The notes under the pieces were generated by a model. The model saw only the letters and a list, made by a program, of their open reading frames with translations, ran no database searches and was not told the DNA's origin. The translations under genes and the position numbers were made by a program. A stretch of 64,000 nucleotides of DNA, from the IMG/VR virus record IMGVR_UViG_3300044940_000489, positions 55,537 through 119,536 of that record. One strand, written 5' to 3'. Below, one piece after another: positions 33,698 through 43,148 of the stretch. The DNA is from a virus. The stretch's first letter is position 1; the number at the start of each line of letters is the position of its first letter.

Positions 33698-36460
33698 ATG
33701 AAAGAATTTGCTAAATCAAAAACCGCAAGCAAAACAATAACTTCTGATTCAAATAAGATTCAGAAGGTAGTATTAGAGACCCTTCATCAGGCTAGTCAGC
33801 TCGTAGGCTCAACCTTGGGTCCTAACGGCAAAATCGTTTTAATTGAGCGTCAAGAAAATATTGGGCCATATGTTACCAAAGACGGTATTACAGTTTTTAA
33901 TTCCATGGCTTTTGCAGATCCCACGAAACAGGCAATTCTAGAAGCAGCTAGGGATAGTTCTTCAAAAACTAATGTGGAGGCAGGTGATGGACCACAGCCA
34001 TTATATAGTAAAGTTTTGACTCCAAGCGGCTTTGTCCAAATGAAGGACGTATCCGTTGGCATGAAAATTAGCGGAACAAACGGAACTACTCAGACCGTTT
34101 TGGGGGTATATCCAAAAGGCCTAAAAGAAATATACGAAGTTGAATTTGAGAATAAGGGCGTAGTCGAGTGCTGTGAAGATCATATTTGGTCGGTATCGTA
34201 TAATAAAAATAATAAAAATAAGACAACCAAAGAACTTTACAGGGATTATGTAAAAACAAGTGGCGGATATAAGAAATATAAGTATTTCGTGCCACGAACT
34301 GTAGTTGAATTTAAGAGCAGCGAGACAGCAATGCCACTGGACCCATACCTAGTAGGACTATTGATTGGGGGCGTGACGGTAAGGGATTCTGGAAGCTTTG
34401 AGCTATTTTTAGGCGCTGACAAAAAACATATTATTGAAAAATTAGTTGTTCCAGCAGGTATTACTAAGTCTGTTCAATTTATTAAAGACGAAAATTATTA
34501 TAGAGTGCAGCTTGCAGGAACTGACAAGCACAATCGCTCTATTCAGCATATTTTGAAGCAAATAGGGCTCAAAAATGCCCCCAGCAGCACAAAGCATATA
34601 CCACAAGCTTATTTATACAGCTCAATGACTGCTAGAAAACAATTGCTACAGGGCCTTATAGATTCTGACGGGTACATCAATAAGAAAGGCATGTTTGAGT
34701 TTAATACTACATCAGAACAATTCGCACATGATGTCAAGCAGCTTTGCAGCAGCTTGGGCCTTACTACGCTTATTAGCAGGAAAAACCGCTCTAAAGTTAA
34801 TCCTGATACTACGAGCATTCGCATTGCTCAATTGAAAGGCCATAAATTAGGAGACAAGATTATTCGCATCACTCCAACCGGACGCTTTACGGAAATGCAA
34901 TGCATCAAGGTAAGCAATCCGGACAGCCTGTACATAACTGATAACTATGTCGTCACTCACAATACTACTTCCGCTACAATTTTGGCAGAAGCCCTTATTA
35001 GGCTTGGATTGAACTATCTGCGCGAAAATCCTAGGGTTTCCACTCAAAAGGTAATGAGAGAGCTTGAGCAGGCGTATAATGAGTTTGTTGTGCCATTTAT
35101 CCAAGACAACGCCATTAAGATTACCACTGAAAACGACGAGGACCTTTTAAAGAAGGTAGCCCTTGTAGCCACTAACTACGACCAAGAAATGTCAGAAGCA
35201 GTAATTCAGGGATTTGGCGAAGTTGGGCACAGCGGGAATATTACTATCGCAGAGGCTCCCGGAGTTAGTGGTTTTGAAGTTGAAAAGGTAGAGGGCTTCC
35301 ACATTGCAAAGGGATTTGAAGAGACTTGCGGTCGTTTTATTGAAGAGTTTATTAACGACAAGGGCAATTACAGAACCCTGCTCGAGCGCCCCAAGTTCTT
35401 GCTTTATAATGGTAAAATTAACGATATTAGCCAAATCATGAAAGTTCTTGAGATTTTTGGCGATGCGTCAGATAGCGTTAAGTACGGAAAGAACGCCATT
35501 AGCCCCAACTTAGTTGTCGTAGCGCATCACTTCTCTGAGTCTGTCCTGGCTATTCTGGCAGCTAATTTTAGAAACCCCACTTCAATAAACGTATTGCCTC
35601 TGAAGACTCCAATGACGATTCAGGCTAATAGCCCATATCATTTCTTGCTAGATCTGGCAGCTTTTGCCGGAGCCACAGTTTTTGACCCGCTTTCTAGACC
35701 GCTAGAAACAGTGGAAATTGCCGATCTTGGCCTCGATACTATGCAGCTATTCGAGTTTGGTCGATTTAAGAGTACTGTAATAGGTCGCCCAGAAGAGATG
35801 TTTTTAATGCCACGAGTTGAGGAGCTGCAGCATCAGCACAGAAACGCCGAAAGCAGTATGGACGCAGAGCTTCTTAATGAGCGAATTGCCATCCTTACGG
35901 GCGGGATTGCACGAATTAAAGTACTGGGAAGCTCCGAAGCCGAGCTTAAGGAAAAGCGCCACAGGGTGGAAGATGCTGTTGCGTCTATTAAGGGTGCCAT
36001 TAAATACGGAGTTCTTCCAGGATGCGCAAAGACCATGCTTACGCTGTCCAAATTGATTAGCGCCAATGAAGATCTGCCTCGCTCAGTCAGGCACATTATG
36101 GGCAAGGCTTTTGCTGAGCCATTCCGTCGTATTTTGGATAACGGAGGCTATCACGCAGATGAGATTAAAGAAGTGGCGCAAAAGATTACATCGCAAAACT
36201 TCTATTATACCTACGACGCTCTAAATCAGAAGTTTGGCGATGCCATTGAGCTTGGAATCTTGGATTCGGCAGCAGCAGTTAATATGGCCATCAAAAATAG
36301 CTTGTCTGTGTCTAAAATGCTAATGGGACTAAGCGGAGTCGTTGTCTTTACTAGGGATGCAGAGCTTGAGCGCCAAGAAGCCAGGGACTACTATTCTGAA
36401 CAAAGAGCTATGAAGGAAGCAATTGAAAATCAAGAACGAGACATGTGGCAGCCAGATTAG
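33698..36460 (+). CDS. groEL: GroEL-like chaperonin interrupted by intein
   Basis: 920 codons. The host part (596 residues after removal of residues 99-422) matches GroEL: GSTLGPNGKIVLIE, YVTKDGITVFNSM, the ATP-site motif AGDG/TTSATILAEAL, GGIARIKVLGSSEAELKEKR and RVEDAVASIKGA with the catalytic-type Asp. The intein splits the AGDGTT phosphate-binding loop, so unspliced protein cannot bind ATP. It is longer than bacterial GroEL (~545), with extra residues in the apical region and a charged end. Phage chaperonins fold capsid and other virion proteins. First gene of the plus-strand replication block; the GroES-like gene is 4 kb away on the other strand. Confidence 0.9.
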   Translation: MKEFAKSKTASKTITSDSNKIQKVVLETLHQASQLVGSTLGPNGKIVLIERQENIGPYVTKDGITVFNSMAFADPTKQAILEAARDSSSKTNVEAGDGPQPLYSKVLTPSGFVQMKDVSVGMKISGTNGTTQTVLGVYPKGLKEIYEVEFENKGVVECCEDHIWSVSYNKNNKNKTTKELYRDYVKTSGGYKKYKYFVPRTVVEFKSSETAMPLDPYLVGLLIGGVTVRDSGSFELFLGADKKHIIEKLVVPAGITKSVQFIKDENYYRVQLAGTDKHNRSIQHILKQIGLKNAPSSTKHIPQAYLYSSMTARKQLLQGLIDSDGYINKKGMFEFNTTSEQFAHDVKQLCSSLGLTTLISRKNRSKVNPDTTSIRIAQLKGHKLGDKIIRITPTGRFTEMQCIKVSNPDSLYITDNYVVTHNTTSATILAEALIRLGLNYLRENPRVSTQKVMRELEQAYNEFVVPFIQDNAIKITTENDEDLLKKVALVATNYDQEMSEAVIQGFGEVGHSGNITIAEAPGVSGFEVEKVEGFHIAKGFEETCGRFIEEFINDKGNYRTLLERPKFLLYNGKINDISQIMKVLEIFGDASDSVKYGKNAISPNLVVVAHHFSESVLAILAANFRNPTSINVLPLKTPMTIQANSPYHFLLDLAAFAGATVFDPLSRPLETVEIADLGLDTMQLFEFGRFKSTVIGRPEEMFLMPRVEELQHQHRNAESSMDAELLNERIAILTGGIARIKVLGSSEAELKEKRHRVEDAVASIKGAIKYGVLPGCAKTMLTLSKLISANEDLPRSVRHIMGKAFAEPFRRILDNGGYHADEIKEVAQKITSQNFYYTYDALNQKFGDAIELGILDSAAAVNMAIKNSLSVSKMLMGLSGVVVFTRDAELERQEARDYYSEQRAMKEAIENQERDMWQPD
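33992..34963 (+). other. Class-3-like (WCT) intein, 324 residues, in GroEL
   Basis: Runs from Pro99 to Asn422. It lacks the N-terminal Cys/Ser nucleophile: it begins PQPLYSKVLTPSGFVQM. Block B is CCEDHIWSV with Trp164, block F begins MQCIKV with Cys402, and the +1 residue is Thr423: the Trp-Cys-Thr set that defines class 3 inteins. It ends YVVTHN with His-Asn. The endonuclease region has YLVGLLIGGVTV and LLQGLIDSDGYI as the two LAGLIDADG positions; the first has Gly where the catalytic acid should be. Confidence 0.85.
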
Positions 36461-36483
36461 AAACTTTTTAATAGGGGATAGCT

Positions 36484-36771
36484 ATGCTTATTAAATATAA
36501 ATGCAATCTTTGCGATAATGAAATTCAAAAGTATTTTCATAAAACTGATAAGCAGGCCAATTTTCTTAATTGCCAATGTGGTGGCGTTCTTGAGCGCCAA
36601 GTTCCAGATTTTGGAACAACTAGCCTAGAATACGTTGACAATGGAGTGTCTGCAAAAAGGGTGGAGCTAAGAAAAGATGCCGTGCTACGCGCAAAAGAGC
36701 GTGGCGATAAATATATTGAGGCTAAGGCTAATGCTGCTACAGTTTTAGGCAAAAAAGAAGGCCAAGACTGA
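36484..36771 (+). CDS. Zinc-ribbon protein
   Basis: 95 residues. Cys pairs CNLC near residue 7 and CQC near residue 30 form an FmdB-like zinc ribbon. A basic helix (VELRKDAVLRAKERGDKYIEAKANAATVL) ends the protein. One-base overlap with the next gene. Probably DNA or protein binding; function unknown. Confidence 0.6.
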   Translation: MLIKYKCNLCDNEIQKYFHKTDKQANFLNCQCGGVLERQVPDFGTTSLEYVDNGVSAKRVELRKDAVLRAKERGDKYIEAKANAATVLGKKEGQD

Positions 36772-38948
36772 TGCGCATTGCACTAAAAAAAATAAACATA
36801 TCTGGATTCCTGGATATAGATCAGGATCAAGAGTACATCTTTGAGCAGAGCGGCATGGTTGGAATATTTGGAAAAAACTGCGACACCGGCTCATCTAATG
36901 GAGCCGGAAAAACGTCATTTATTACAGCCATACCTGCGGCAATATATGGAACAGCCTATATACCGTATTCAGTTAAAGATCTCAAAAATCGCTATTTAGA
37001 TATTAGTCCAAGAATCCTGCTCGAAATGGAAATAGATGGGGAGCCTTTTATTATTGACCGAACCTTTGGTGGAGCAGTCAAGATTAAAAAGGGCAGCTCT
37101 GACTGGGAGAGCGGAACGGCCAAAGACATGCAAGAGCGCATTAACAAAGCAATTGGACTAACGCCAGACCAGTTACTGGCCCTGACCCTTAGGTCACAGG
37201 GCAATTTTGGCGGCTTCTTGCTTATGAAAGATTCTGAAAAGAAAGATTTCTTGTCTGGTTTTTTTGAGCTGGATCTATTAGAAAAAGCGCACGAGGAAGT
37301 GCAGCGCCAGCTAAAGTCTGCTATGCCAGTACTGGATTCAATAAATAAAGATTTAATTTGGGAAAATAGCCAACTAGATGCTTGCTCTAAGCAAGTGGAT
37401 GCCCTGCTCAGCGAAGTCAAATCCCTTAGCAATCTAGACAAAAAGAACTGGATTAATAATATTTTAAGTCAAATCCACAAAAATAATATTTCTGTAAAAG
37501 AGCTAAAACTAAAGCTGAACTCAGTACAGGACTCCCCTGAGATACGAGAAATATTACTGGCATGCGAGGATATCGTCAGGCAAATAAATGAAAAGCAATC
37601 TGAGATATCGTCACTAAAGCAGCAGCTTACTCCAGAAAGCGACACGCCAGCGCCCATCCCGGAAAATCTGTCATCGGCGTTGCATCGAAAGAGTACTGAG
37701 CTAGATGAAGCAAAGCAGCGCTTGCATCAAAAGCTTAAAATATCAGAATTATTACAGTCACAGAAGAGATCTGTTGCGGTCATGTCTGAAAAAAAAGCTT
37801 CCGCTTCCTCTGAATTGTTGGCAGCCCAAAAGCAGCTGGAGAGCCTTAGGCATCAGCAGAAATGTTATACTTGCCATCAGCCCCTGCCGGAATCATTATA
37901 CGAGGACCAACTTGCTATTATTAACAGAAAAATTGATGAGTTAAATTCAATTATTGAGCAATTCGATCAGCAAATTGCTGGGGCAAACTTGTCAAAACTA
38001 GAGGCCGTCCTAGAGTCTTTTAGTGACGCAGAGAAAAATATCCAGTCTATTCAGGACGAGCTTGCGATGATAAACGCAGAAATAATTTCATTTCAAAAAA
38101 ATTCTTTAAATACTCTTGCAAAAATATCAAATGATTCTATTAAATCTAGAATATTGGGTGCACAGCAAGTAATAGCGTCTCTTGAAAGAACTCTCATTAC
38201 TCAAAAAAACACCGCATCAGAATTAGCCCGTCAGGCAACAAGATCAATAGAATCAGATATTGCCAGGCTTGAGGGGGACACATCTTCGCTCCAAAAAGAA
38301 TTAGAAAACCATCAAAAGTACCTTGCTCTAGTTAGAGAGCGCCTGGATTATGAACAAAAACGATTAAACCTGAGTCAGGACAAGATCCGGGGACTGGCGG
38401 ACAAGCATGCTTCCACAAGTGCCGAAATCGAGATTCTTCAGAAGACGGCTGAGGCACTGTCAAAGAACGGTTTTGTAGGATATTTATTTGATGGAATTCT
38501 TGCAGAGCTTAATTCCGGCACAAATCAGATTCTTAAAAGTATGCCGCTAGTGTCTAATTTTTCTTTGTATTTCTCGCCAGATAAAGTGTCTCAGTCAAGT
38601 GGTAATATCAGCAAGGTCATATCGTATCAAATCTACTCAGGAAATCATCCAGTAAACTTTGAATCTTTATCAGGGGCCGAAAAGATATGCGTCGTAATGG
38701 CAGTAGATGAGGCACTGGACGACGTTTTGTCCAGGCGCCTGGGAGTAAAAACTGGATGGAAAATCCTTGACGAGCAGCTTATGTACGTAGACGAGCAGAA
38801 CAAATCTGCTATACTGGACTTCCTATCTAATAGGTATTCCGACCGCTCGATTTATATTGTGGATCATGCATCTGAATTTAATGCGGCTTTAGAAAAAAGA
38901 GTATATATTATTAAAGAAAACGGCATAGCCAGCATAAGGTCAGCATGA
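36771..38948 (+). CDS. SbcC/Rad50-like ATPase (gp46-like)
   Basis: 725 residues. Walker A region GIFGKNCDTGSSNGAGKTSF near the N-terminus, long coiled coils on either side of a zinc hook CYTC (Cys365, Cys368), an ABC signature SLSGAEK near 630 and a Walker B KILDEQL near 665. It is the ATPase partner of the SbcD-like nuclease at 28372, processing DNA ends for recombination-dependent replication. The hydrophobic residues before the Walker B Asp are less regular than usual. Confidence 0.85.
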   Translation: MRIALKKINISGFLDIDQDQEYIFEQSGMVGIFGKNCDTGSSNGAGKTSFITAIPAAIYGTAYIPYSVKDLKNRYLDISPRILLEMEIDGEPFIIDRTFGGAVKIKKGSSDWESGTAKDMQERINKAIGLTPDQLLALTLRSQGNFGGFLLMKDSEKKDFLSGFFELDLLEKAHEEVQRQLKSAMPVLDSINKDLIWENSQLDACSKQVDALLSEVKSLSNLDKKNWINNILSQIHKNNISVKELKLKLNSVQDSPEIREILLACEDIVRQINEKQSEISSLKQQLTPESDTPAPIPENLSSALHRKSTELDEAKQRLHQKLKISELLQSQKRSVAVMSEKKASASSELLAAQKQLESLRHQQKCYTCHQPLPESLYEDQLAIINRKIDELNSIIEQFDQQIAGANLSKLEAVLESFSDAEKNIQSIQDELAMINAEIISFQKNSLNTLAKISNDSIKSRILGAQQVIASLERTLITQKNTASELARQATRSIESDIARLEGDTSSLQKELENHQKYLALVRERLDYEQKRLNLSQDKIRGLADKHASTSAEIEILQKTAEALSKNGFVGYLFDGILAELNSGTNQILKSMPLVSNFSLYFSPDKVSQSSGNISKVISYQIYSGNHPVNFESLSGAEKICVVMAVDEALDDVLSRRLGVKTGWKILDEQLMYVDEQNKSAILDFLSNRYSDRSIYIVDHASEFNAALEKRVYIIKENGIASIRSA

Positions 38949-39319
38949 CTAGCGAAATCGATATTGTAACAGGTCTTTGGGACGGTATTACGGACGAAAC
39001 GGAACTGTTTGTACCAATACAGGATGCCCCAAATAAAAAGAACGCAGTCCGAGCGTTTTATGGCGACATATATAAAAATATAATAAGGATACCGGCATTT
39101 CTAGACAAAGCAGAGTGCGATAGATTCTGCATAAAAATTAGCAGTGGTCCAAACAAAAAGCTAAAAACTTACAAAACTACGTATTTCCAGCTCTGTAATA
39201 GCATGGACAGAGTTAGCCGCCACTATTCGGAAAAGCATTTAGAGTGCTGGTTGACTGGAATGACCATGATTGGTAAAGTTATCAGAGTGCAGCAGATATG
39301 GAGCGAATTTATACAATAA
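38945..39319 (+). CDS. Hypothetical 124-residue protein
   Basis: ATGA overlap with the SbcC gene. Basic alpha/beta protein with several Cys (AECDRFCIKISSG, YFQLCNSMDR, LECWLTG) that do not form a clear zinc motif. Location implies a role in DNA metabolism. Family not recognised. Confidence 0.5.
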   Translation: MTSEIDIVTGLWDGITDETELFVPIQDAPNKKNAVRAFYGDIYKNIIRIPAFLDKAECDRFCIKISSGPNKKLKTYKTTYFQLCNSMDRVSRHYSEKHLECWLTGMTMIGKVIRVQQIWSEFIQ

Positions 39320-39331
39320 AGGAGCGATAAA

Positions 39332-39619
39332 ATGCAAGATTCACCAACAGAGATGAAAATCAAAAAATTAGAGAAAAAGCTGGATGCAGACTTTATGCTG
39401 GAAGTTCAAAAGTCTGACCCCCAGTCCCTGAAAGACAAGGTACTGAAGTACAGTCGAGAAGTCCAAAATATTGAAGATTCTATGAAAGGCGACGCTAAGC
39501 TTCAGGCCCTTAAGGAGCAGGTGAAGGATTTGGCTGGCGGTTACCGAGATGCCATCAAGTTTACAAAAGCAAGACTTGAGTATACCCTTGCCGTAATGAA
39601 GCTAAACGGAGTAGAGTAA
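39332..39619 (+). CDS. Small coiled-coil protein
   Basis: 95 residues, AAAGGAG before the ATG. Continuous heptad-rich helix (KIKKLEKKLDADFMLEV, LKEQVKDLAGGYRDAIKF). Ends directly against the TTG start of the RuvC-like gene, so translation is probably coupled. Function unknown; may be an accessory factor of the resolvase or SbcCD. Confidence 0.5.
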   Translation: MQDSPTEMKIKKLEKKLDADFMLEVQKSDPQSLKDKVLKYSREVQNIEDSMKGDAKLQALKEQVKDLAGGYRDAIKFTKARLEYTLAVMKLNGVE

Positions 39620-40183
39620 TTGAGAGTTTTGTCATTCGACCCTGCGGGCGAAAAATTTGGAATAGCAGGAGTTCAGAAGACGGATGACAAGTTATCCGTC
39701 TTCTTTCATTACCTGCTGGCCGCACCAGATGATTTTAGCTCATCTCAAAAAGGCACATATATGGCTCATGCTGCCTCAGCTATAGTGGGCATTATTAAAC
39801 CCGATTATATTGTATCTGAGAAGCCATGGGGGGTCGGATACAGCATGCAATCGCTTAAGGAGCTTATTGGAGCCCTTAAGGCAGAGATCTGGAATGACAT
39901 TAAATGGCAGGGCGTCAGTGAGGCGCGTAGGGCCGTACTTGGCGAAGGTTGGGGCGGAGCAAATAAGGCGGAAACGGCCATGTGGCTTTTGCAGTACCCT
40001 TGGGACATATCTTCTAAGCGGTTTATTAATGAGCAATTAAACGCAGCAAATGAAAATAATAAAGATGGATTTGACATTTTAGATGCATTATTGCACGCCG
40101 TGTGCTATCTTATAATCGAGCACGGCCTGGTACCAGTGCACAAGCCCCAAAAGGCTTCCAAAAAGAAAAGGAGGGCTACATGA
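39620..40183 (+). CDS. RuvC-like Holliday junction resolvase
   Basis: 187 residues from a TTG start touching the previous stop. RNase H fold with the acidic set in order: Asp in LSFDPAGEKFG, Glu in IVSEKPWG and Asp pair in FDILDALLHA. RuvC-family enzymes cut four-way junctions; in phages this resolves recombination concatemers before packaging. A basic tail (KPQKASKKKRRAT) likely adds DNA affinity. Confidence 0.75.
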   Translation: MRVLSFDPAGEKFGIAGVQKTDDKLSVFFHYLLAAPDDFSSSQKGTYMAHAASAIVGIIKPDYIVSEKPWGVGYSMQSLKELIGALKAEIWNDIKWQGVSEARRAVLGEGWGGANKAETAMWLLQYPWDISSKRFINEQLNAANENNKDGFDILDALLHAVCYLIIEHGLVPVHKPQKASKKKRRAT

Positions 40184-40959
40184 GCGGAATATTTGATGAA
40201 TCTGAATATGCCTCTCAAGCCGATTCAGTATTAGATGAAGTCCAATCATCGACTAATGGAGCGGCGGAAGAAAATGGCATCTTATCCGAGGCAATCGCCA
40301 GAATAGAAGAGGCCAATCTGTGGCGATCTTTGGTTTCACAAGAAGTATTCCCTCCCGGATCAGCTCGTGACGAGATTCGCAACAGGGCAAATGCGAAGCT
40401 TAAAATGATCGGGATGACTGAAATTTCTGAGCTTCTTGGAATGTCAAAAAAGTCCCCACAGGCTGTGGCCGCTGAACTGCCATTTAGCAATGCCGAGATG
40501 GAAAATTTAAAGTTTTTGGCCACTTTAGACAGCGAGCAAATAAGGGCTCTTCATGTACTAGTAAACAAAGTATTGAAGCGAGAGCAGTCCGTGCCTGCTC
40601 AGCCAGAGTACAGGCCCGGCGTTAATTTAATAACCCCAGAGCCTGGACCTAAAGTAAATTCAGTCTCTGCCGCACCTAGCCATGCTCAAGCCAAGGTTTC
40701 AACAAATAAAGCTACATCGCCCAAGAAGCCTAAAGCCCCTAAAGGGCAGACTCGACCGGTCGGAGCAAAGCCTCTTCCTATGGTTAGTGCAGACGAGCAA
40801 ATTATGAAGGGCGCTATCAGAGCATCCGCTCCGGTACTTGGCGGGGATCAAGTGGCCAATAGCATGCTTAGTGCTACAATACAGCAGCTTACAAAAGGAA
40901 ACATTTTAGTTGATGCCGGTTCGGCATCCGGGGAGGACGATCCAAATGAGCGATTCTAA
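40180..40959 (+). CDS. Hypothetical 259-residue protein in recombination cluster
   Basis: ATG 40180 behind AGGAGG; the longer frame from 40102 lies inside the resolvase gene and is rejected. N-terminal ~150 residues are acidic and helical (LLGMSKKSPQAVAAELPF, NAEMENLKFLATLDSEQ). Residues ~155-215 are a Pro/Ala/Lys-rich linker, and the end is a small Ala/Gly-rich domain. Could be a replication scaffold; unknown. Confidence 0.5.
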   Translation: MSGIFDESEYASQADSVLDEVQSSTNGAAEENGILSEAIARIEEANLWRSLVSQEVFPPGSARDEIRNRANAKLKMIGMTEISELLGMSKKSPQAVAAELPFSNAEMENLKFLATLDSEQIRALHVLVNKVLKREQSVPAQPEYRPGVNLITPEPGPKVNSVSAAPSHAQAKVSTNKATSPKKPKAPKGQTRPVGAKPLPMVSADEQIMKGAIRASAPVLGGDQVANSMLSATIQQLTKGNILVDAGSASGEDDPNERF

Positions 40960-41494
40960 AACAACACAAAAATCAACAAAAAGCTACCTAGAGCAATTTT
41001 CTGACCTACAAAAGAATATGGAATCCGTATTCCAGATTCTGCTTAGGCAGCAGCAGATGATACAGTCTCTAGAGCAGCAGCTTGCAAACGTAGACAGATT
41101 TGCGGCTGCGACTGGCGATATGGCCGAAGCTATTGTAAGCCTTATGGAAAACGGTAAGGCTGTGACCAAGTCGTCTGTACTAGATACTGTGTCTAGGCTC
41201 GAAATCGACAGAATGAAGATCCAGGTTCAGAAGCAGATTGATGAAAAGAAAATTGTTGCTATTGAATCTGTTGAGTCCCCGGAATCTCTCCTTTCAATTG
41301 AAAGTGACTCCGAGTTCGGATTCGTCTTTAATACCGCCGCCCGACTTGAAGAAGTCCTTGGGGAATCGCTTATTGGCAAAAAAGTTGGAGATGCAGTCAA
41401 GAGCTTCAAAATCACGGCTATCTATAAAGTTAATCAGCCTCAGCCAGAGCCATCGGTCGCAGAAGTAAAAGAATCTGCACCCGAACAGCAATAA
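40946..41494 (+). CDS. Hypothetical 182-residue coiled-coil protein
   Basis: ATG 40946 with GGAGG nine bases upstream, overlapping the previous gene by 14 bases. N-terminal coiled coil (MESVFQILLRQQQMIQSLEQQL), then DRMKIQVQKQIDEKKIV and a small domain near the C-terminus (SLIGKKVGDAVKSFKITAIY) that looks like a KOW or FKBP-type barrel strand pattern. Function unknown. Confidence 0.5.
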   Translation: MSDSKTTQKSTKSYLEQFSDLQKNMESVFQILLRQQQMIQSLEQQLANVDRFAAATGDMAEAIVSLMENGKAVTKSSVLDTVSRLEIDRMKIQVQKQIDEKKIVAIESVESPESLLSIESDSEFGFVFNTAARLEEVLGESLIGKKVGDAVKSFKITAIYKVNQPQPEPSVAEVKESAPEQQ

Positions 41495-41517
41495 TTTGTG
41501 AGATTAGGGGTTTTGAA

Positions 41518-43143
41518 ATGAGCAAGGGGCATCAGACAGGCGACGCATTTCCGAAACAGACCATAATCGATGCGTATGCATCTTTAGTAAGAAATGTTAG
41601 CAAATTCCCCACAAGGTCTGATCTGGGAGCCATGGGCGTCTCAAGAGATCAGGTGCGCCATCATTTTGGTACATATGCGAATCTTAGGGAGGCAGTAAAA
41701 AAAGCCTACCCCGAGCTGTTTCGTGGTATTGTATCCGAAAATGACATCATGTCTGCAGAAAATATTGCCAATCTTAAGGCCAAGGTTAAGAAGCACAAGC
41801 GCTTTGTAATTACTACTGCAGTAAACGGACAAGAAGTACACACAGGTTTTTTGGATACTATTAAAAGTTATTGCAAAAAGAACAACGCAATGCTGCTGAT
41901 TATGCCAAGCCACGACCCTGCCCATAATCTGGATAACTCAATTGAGTGGCATTTTGATGAACAGATCGCCTCTGCAAGCCTTGTTTTTTCTGAGCTGTAC
42001 CTGAATTCTAACATTCATCTAAGTTCGATCAGGATTACTGCCAAACAAATTAATCCGCATACTGGATTGGCTAGGTTTGTTCAGGGCGAAGGAAGTGCTA
42101 TTTTCGGCTCGCCCAAGCAAAATTTGGATTACATCCCAGTTTCTAACGTAAAATACCCGCACGCTCTAATGTCCACAGGCGCTATTACCATACCCAATTA
42201 TAGTACTAGCCGTGGAAACAGCTTGCGTAGCGCTTTTATAGCGCAATACGACCACGTTATCGGTGCCATTATTGTAGAGATTCAGGACGACAAGATTTAT
42301 CATTTCAGGCAAGTGCAGGCGGCCCCAGATGGCAGCTTCGCGGATCTAGGAAAGTTATACAAGCCTTCAGGCAAGGTAGAAAAGATCCAGACTAAGCTTA
42401 TTATGGGCGATTACCATGCAGGGCAGCATGACCCTAGTGCGGTAAAGTCCTGGTCCGAACTTGCCGACTACGTCCAAGCTGACGAAGTCTTTTTTCATGA
42501 CCTATTTAACGGACTGTCCGTAGATCATCACTCCCAACATAAAATAATAACTTTGGCAAAAAGATCCAAAGAAGGAAGACTGTCTTTGGAAAGTGAACTT
42601 GAGATTACGGGCCGAGAACTTGATTATTGGGCCAATAAAAAGAGCGTAAAGCGATTGACTATCATTAAGTCTAATCATGACGAGTTTTTGGACCGATGGG
42701 CGCAGGAGGCGCGTTTTAGCCGAGATCCGTTTAATTTTGAGGCAGGATGCAAAATCGCAGCATCTATGGCAGAGGGCGGTGATGCCCTGGAAACTGGACT
42801 CAAGCTGTACGCCAAAATTAAAAATTGGAACAAGCTGCTATTTCTAAAAAGAGACCAGGACTACAAAATAGCCGATATCGTGTGTGGTGCCCATGGAGAC
42901 AAGGGGCCTAATGGTAGTCGAGGAACTAAAGCCAATCTGGAGAATTCTTACGGCAAATGCGTTATTGGGCATTCGCACACGCCAGGAATTTTACGTGGAG
43001 TTTGGCAAGTTGGAACGACTAGCCTGTTTGATTTAGACTACAACGTGGGCCCTTCCTCTTGGATGCATACCTCTTGCCTGGTATACCCAAATGGACAAAG
43101 GCAGCTAATAAACTCAATACAGGGCTCCTGGCGAGTAAAATAA
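41518..43143 (+). CDS. A1-like metallophosphoesterase with N-terminal HTH
   Basis: 541 residues. Residues ~15-65 resemble a DNA-binding domain (PTRSDLGAMGVSRDQVRHHF). The C-terminal half has calcineurin-like metal motifs in order: LIMGDYHAG, HDLFNG, IKSNHDEFLDRW, VCGAHGDKG and VIGHSHTPG. The layout resembles T5 A1-type DNA-transfer phosphoesterases more than SbcD. Likely a phage nuclease acting on host or phage DNA early in infection (inference). Confidence 0.65.
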   Translation: MSKGHQTGDAFPKQTIIDAYASLVRNVSKFPTRSDLGAMGVSRDQVRHHFGTYANLREAVKKAYPELFRGIVSENDIMSAENIANLKAKVKKHKRFVITTAVNGQEVHTGFLDTIKSYCKKNNAMLLIMPSHDPAHNLDNSIEWHFDEQIASASLVFSELYLNSNIHLSSIRITAKQINPHTGLARFVQGEGSAIFGSPKQNLDYIPVSNVKYPHALMSTGAITIPNYSTSRGNSLRSAFIAQYDHVIGAIIVEIQDDKIYHFRQVQAAPDGSFADLGKLYKPSGKVEKIQTKLIMGDYHAGQHDPSAVKSWSELADYVQADEVFFHDLFNGLSVDHHSQHKIITLAKRSKEGRLSLESELEITGRELDYWANKKSVKRLTIIKSNHDEFLDRWAQEARFSRDPFNFEAGCKIAASMAEGGDALETGLKLYAKIKNWNKLLFLKRDQDYKIADIVCGAHGDKGPNGSRGTKANLENSYGKCVIGHSHTPGILRGVWQVGTTSLFDLDYNVGPSSWMHTSCLVYPNGQRQLINSIQGSWRVK

Positions 43144-43148
43144 TACTT

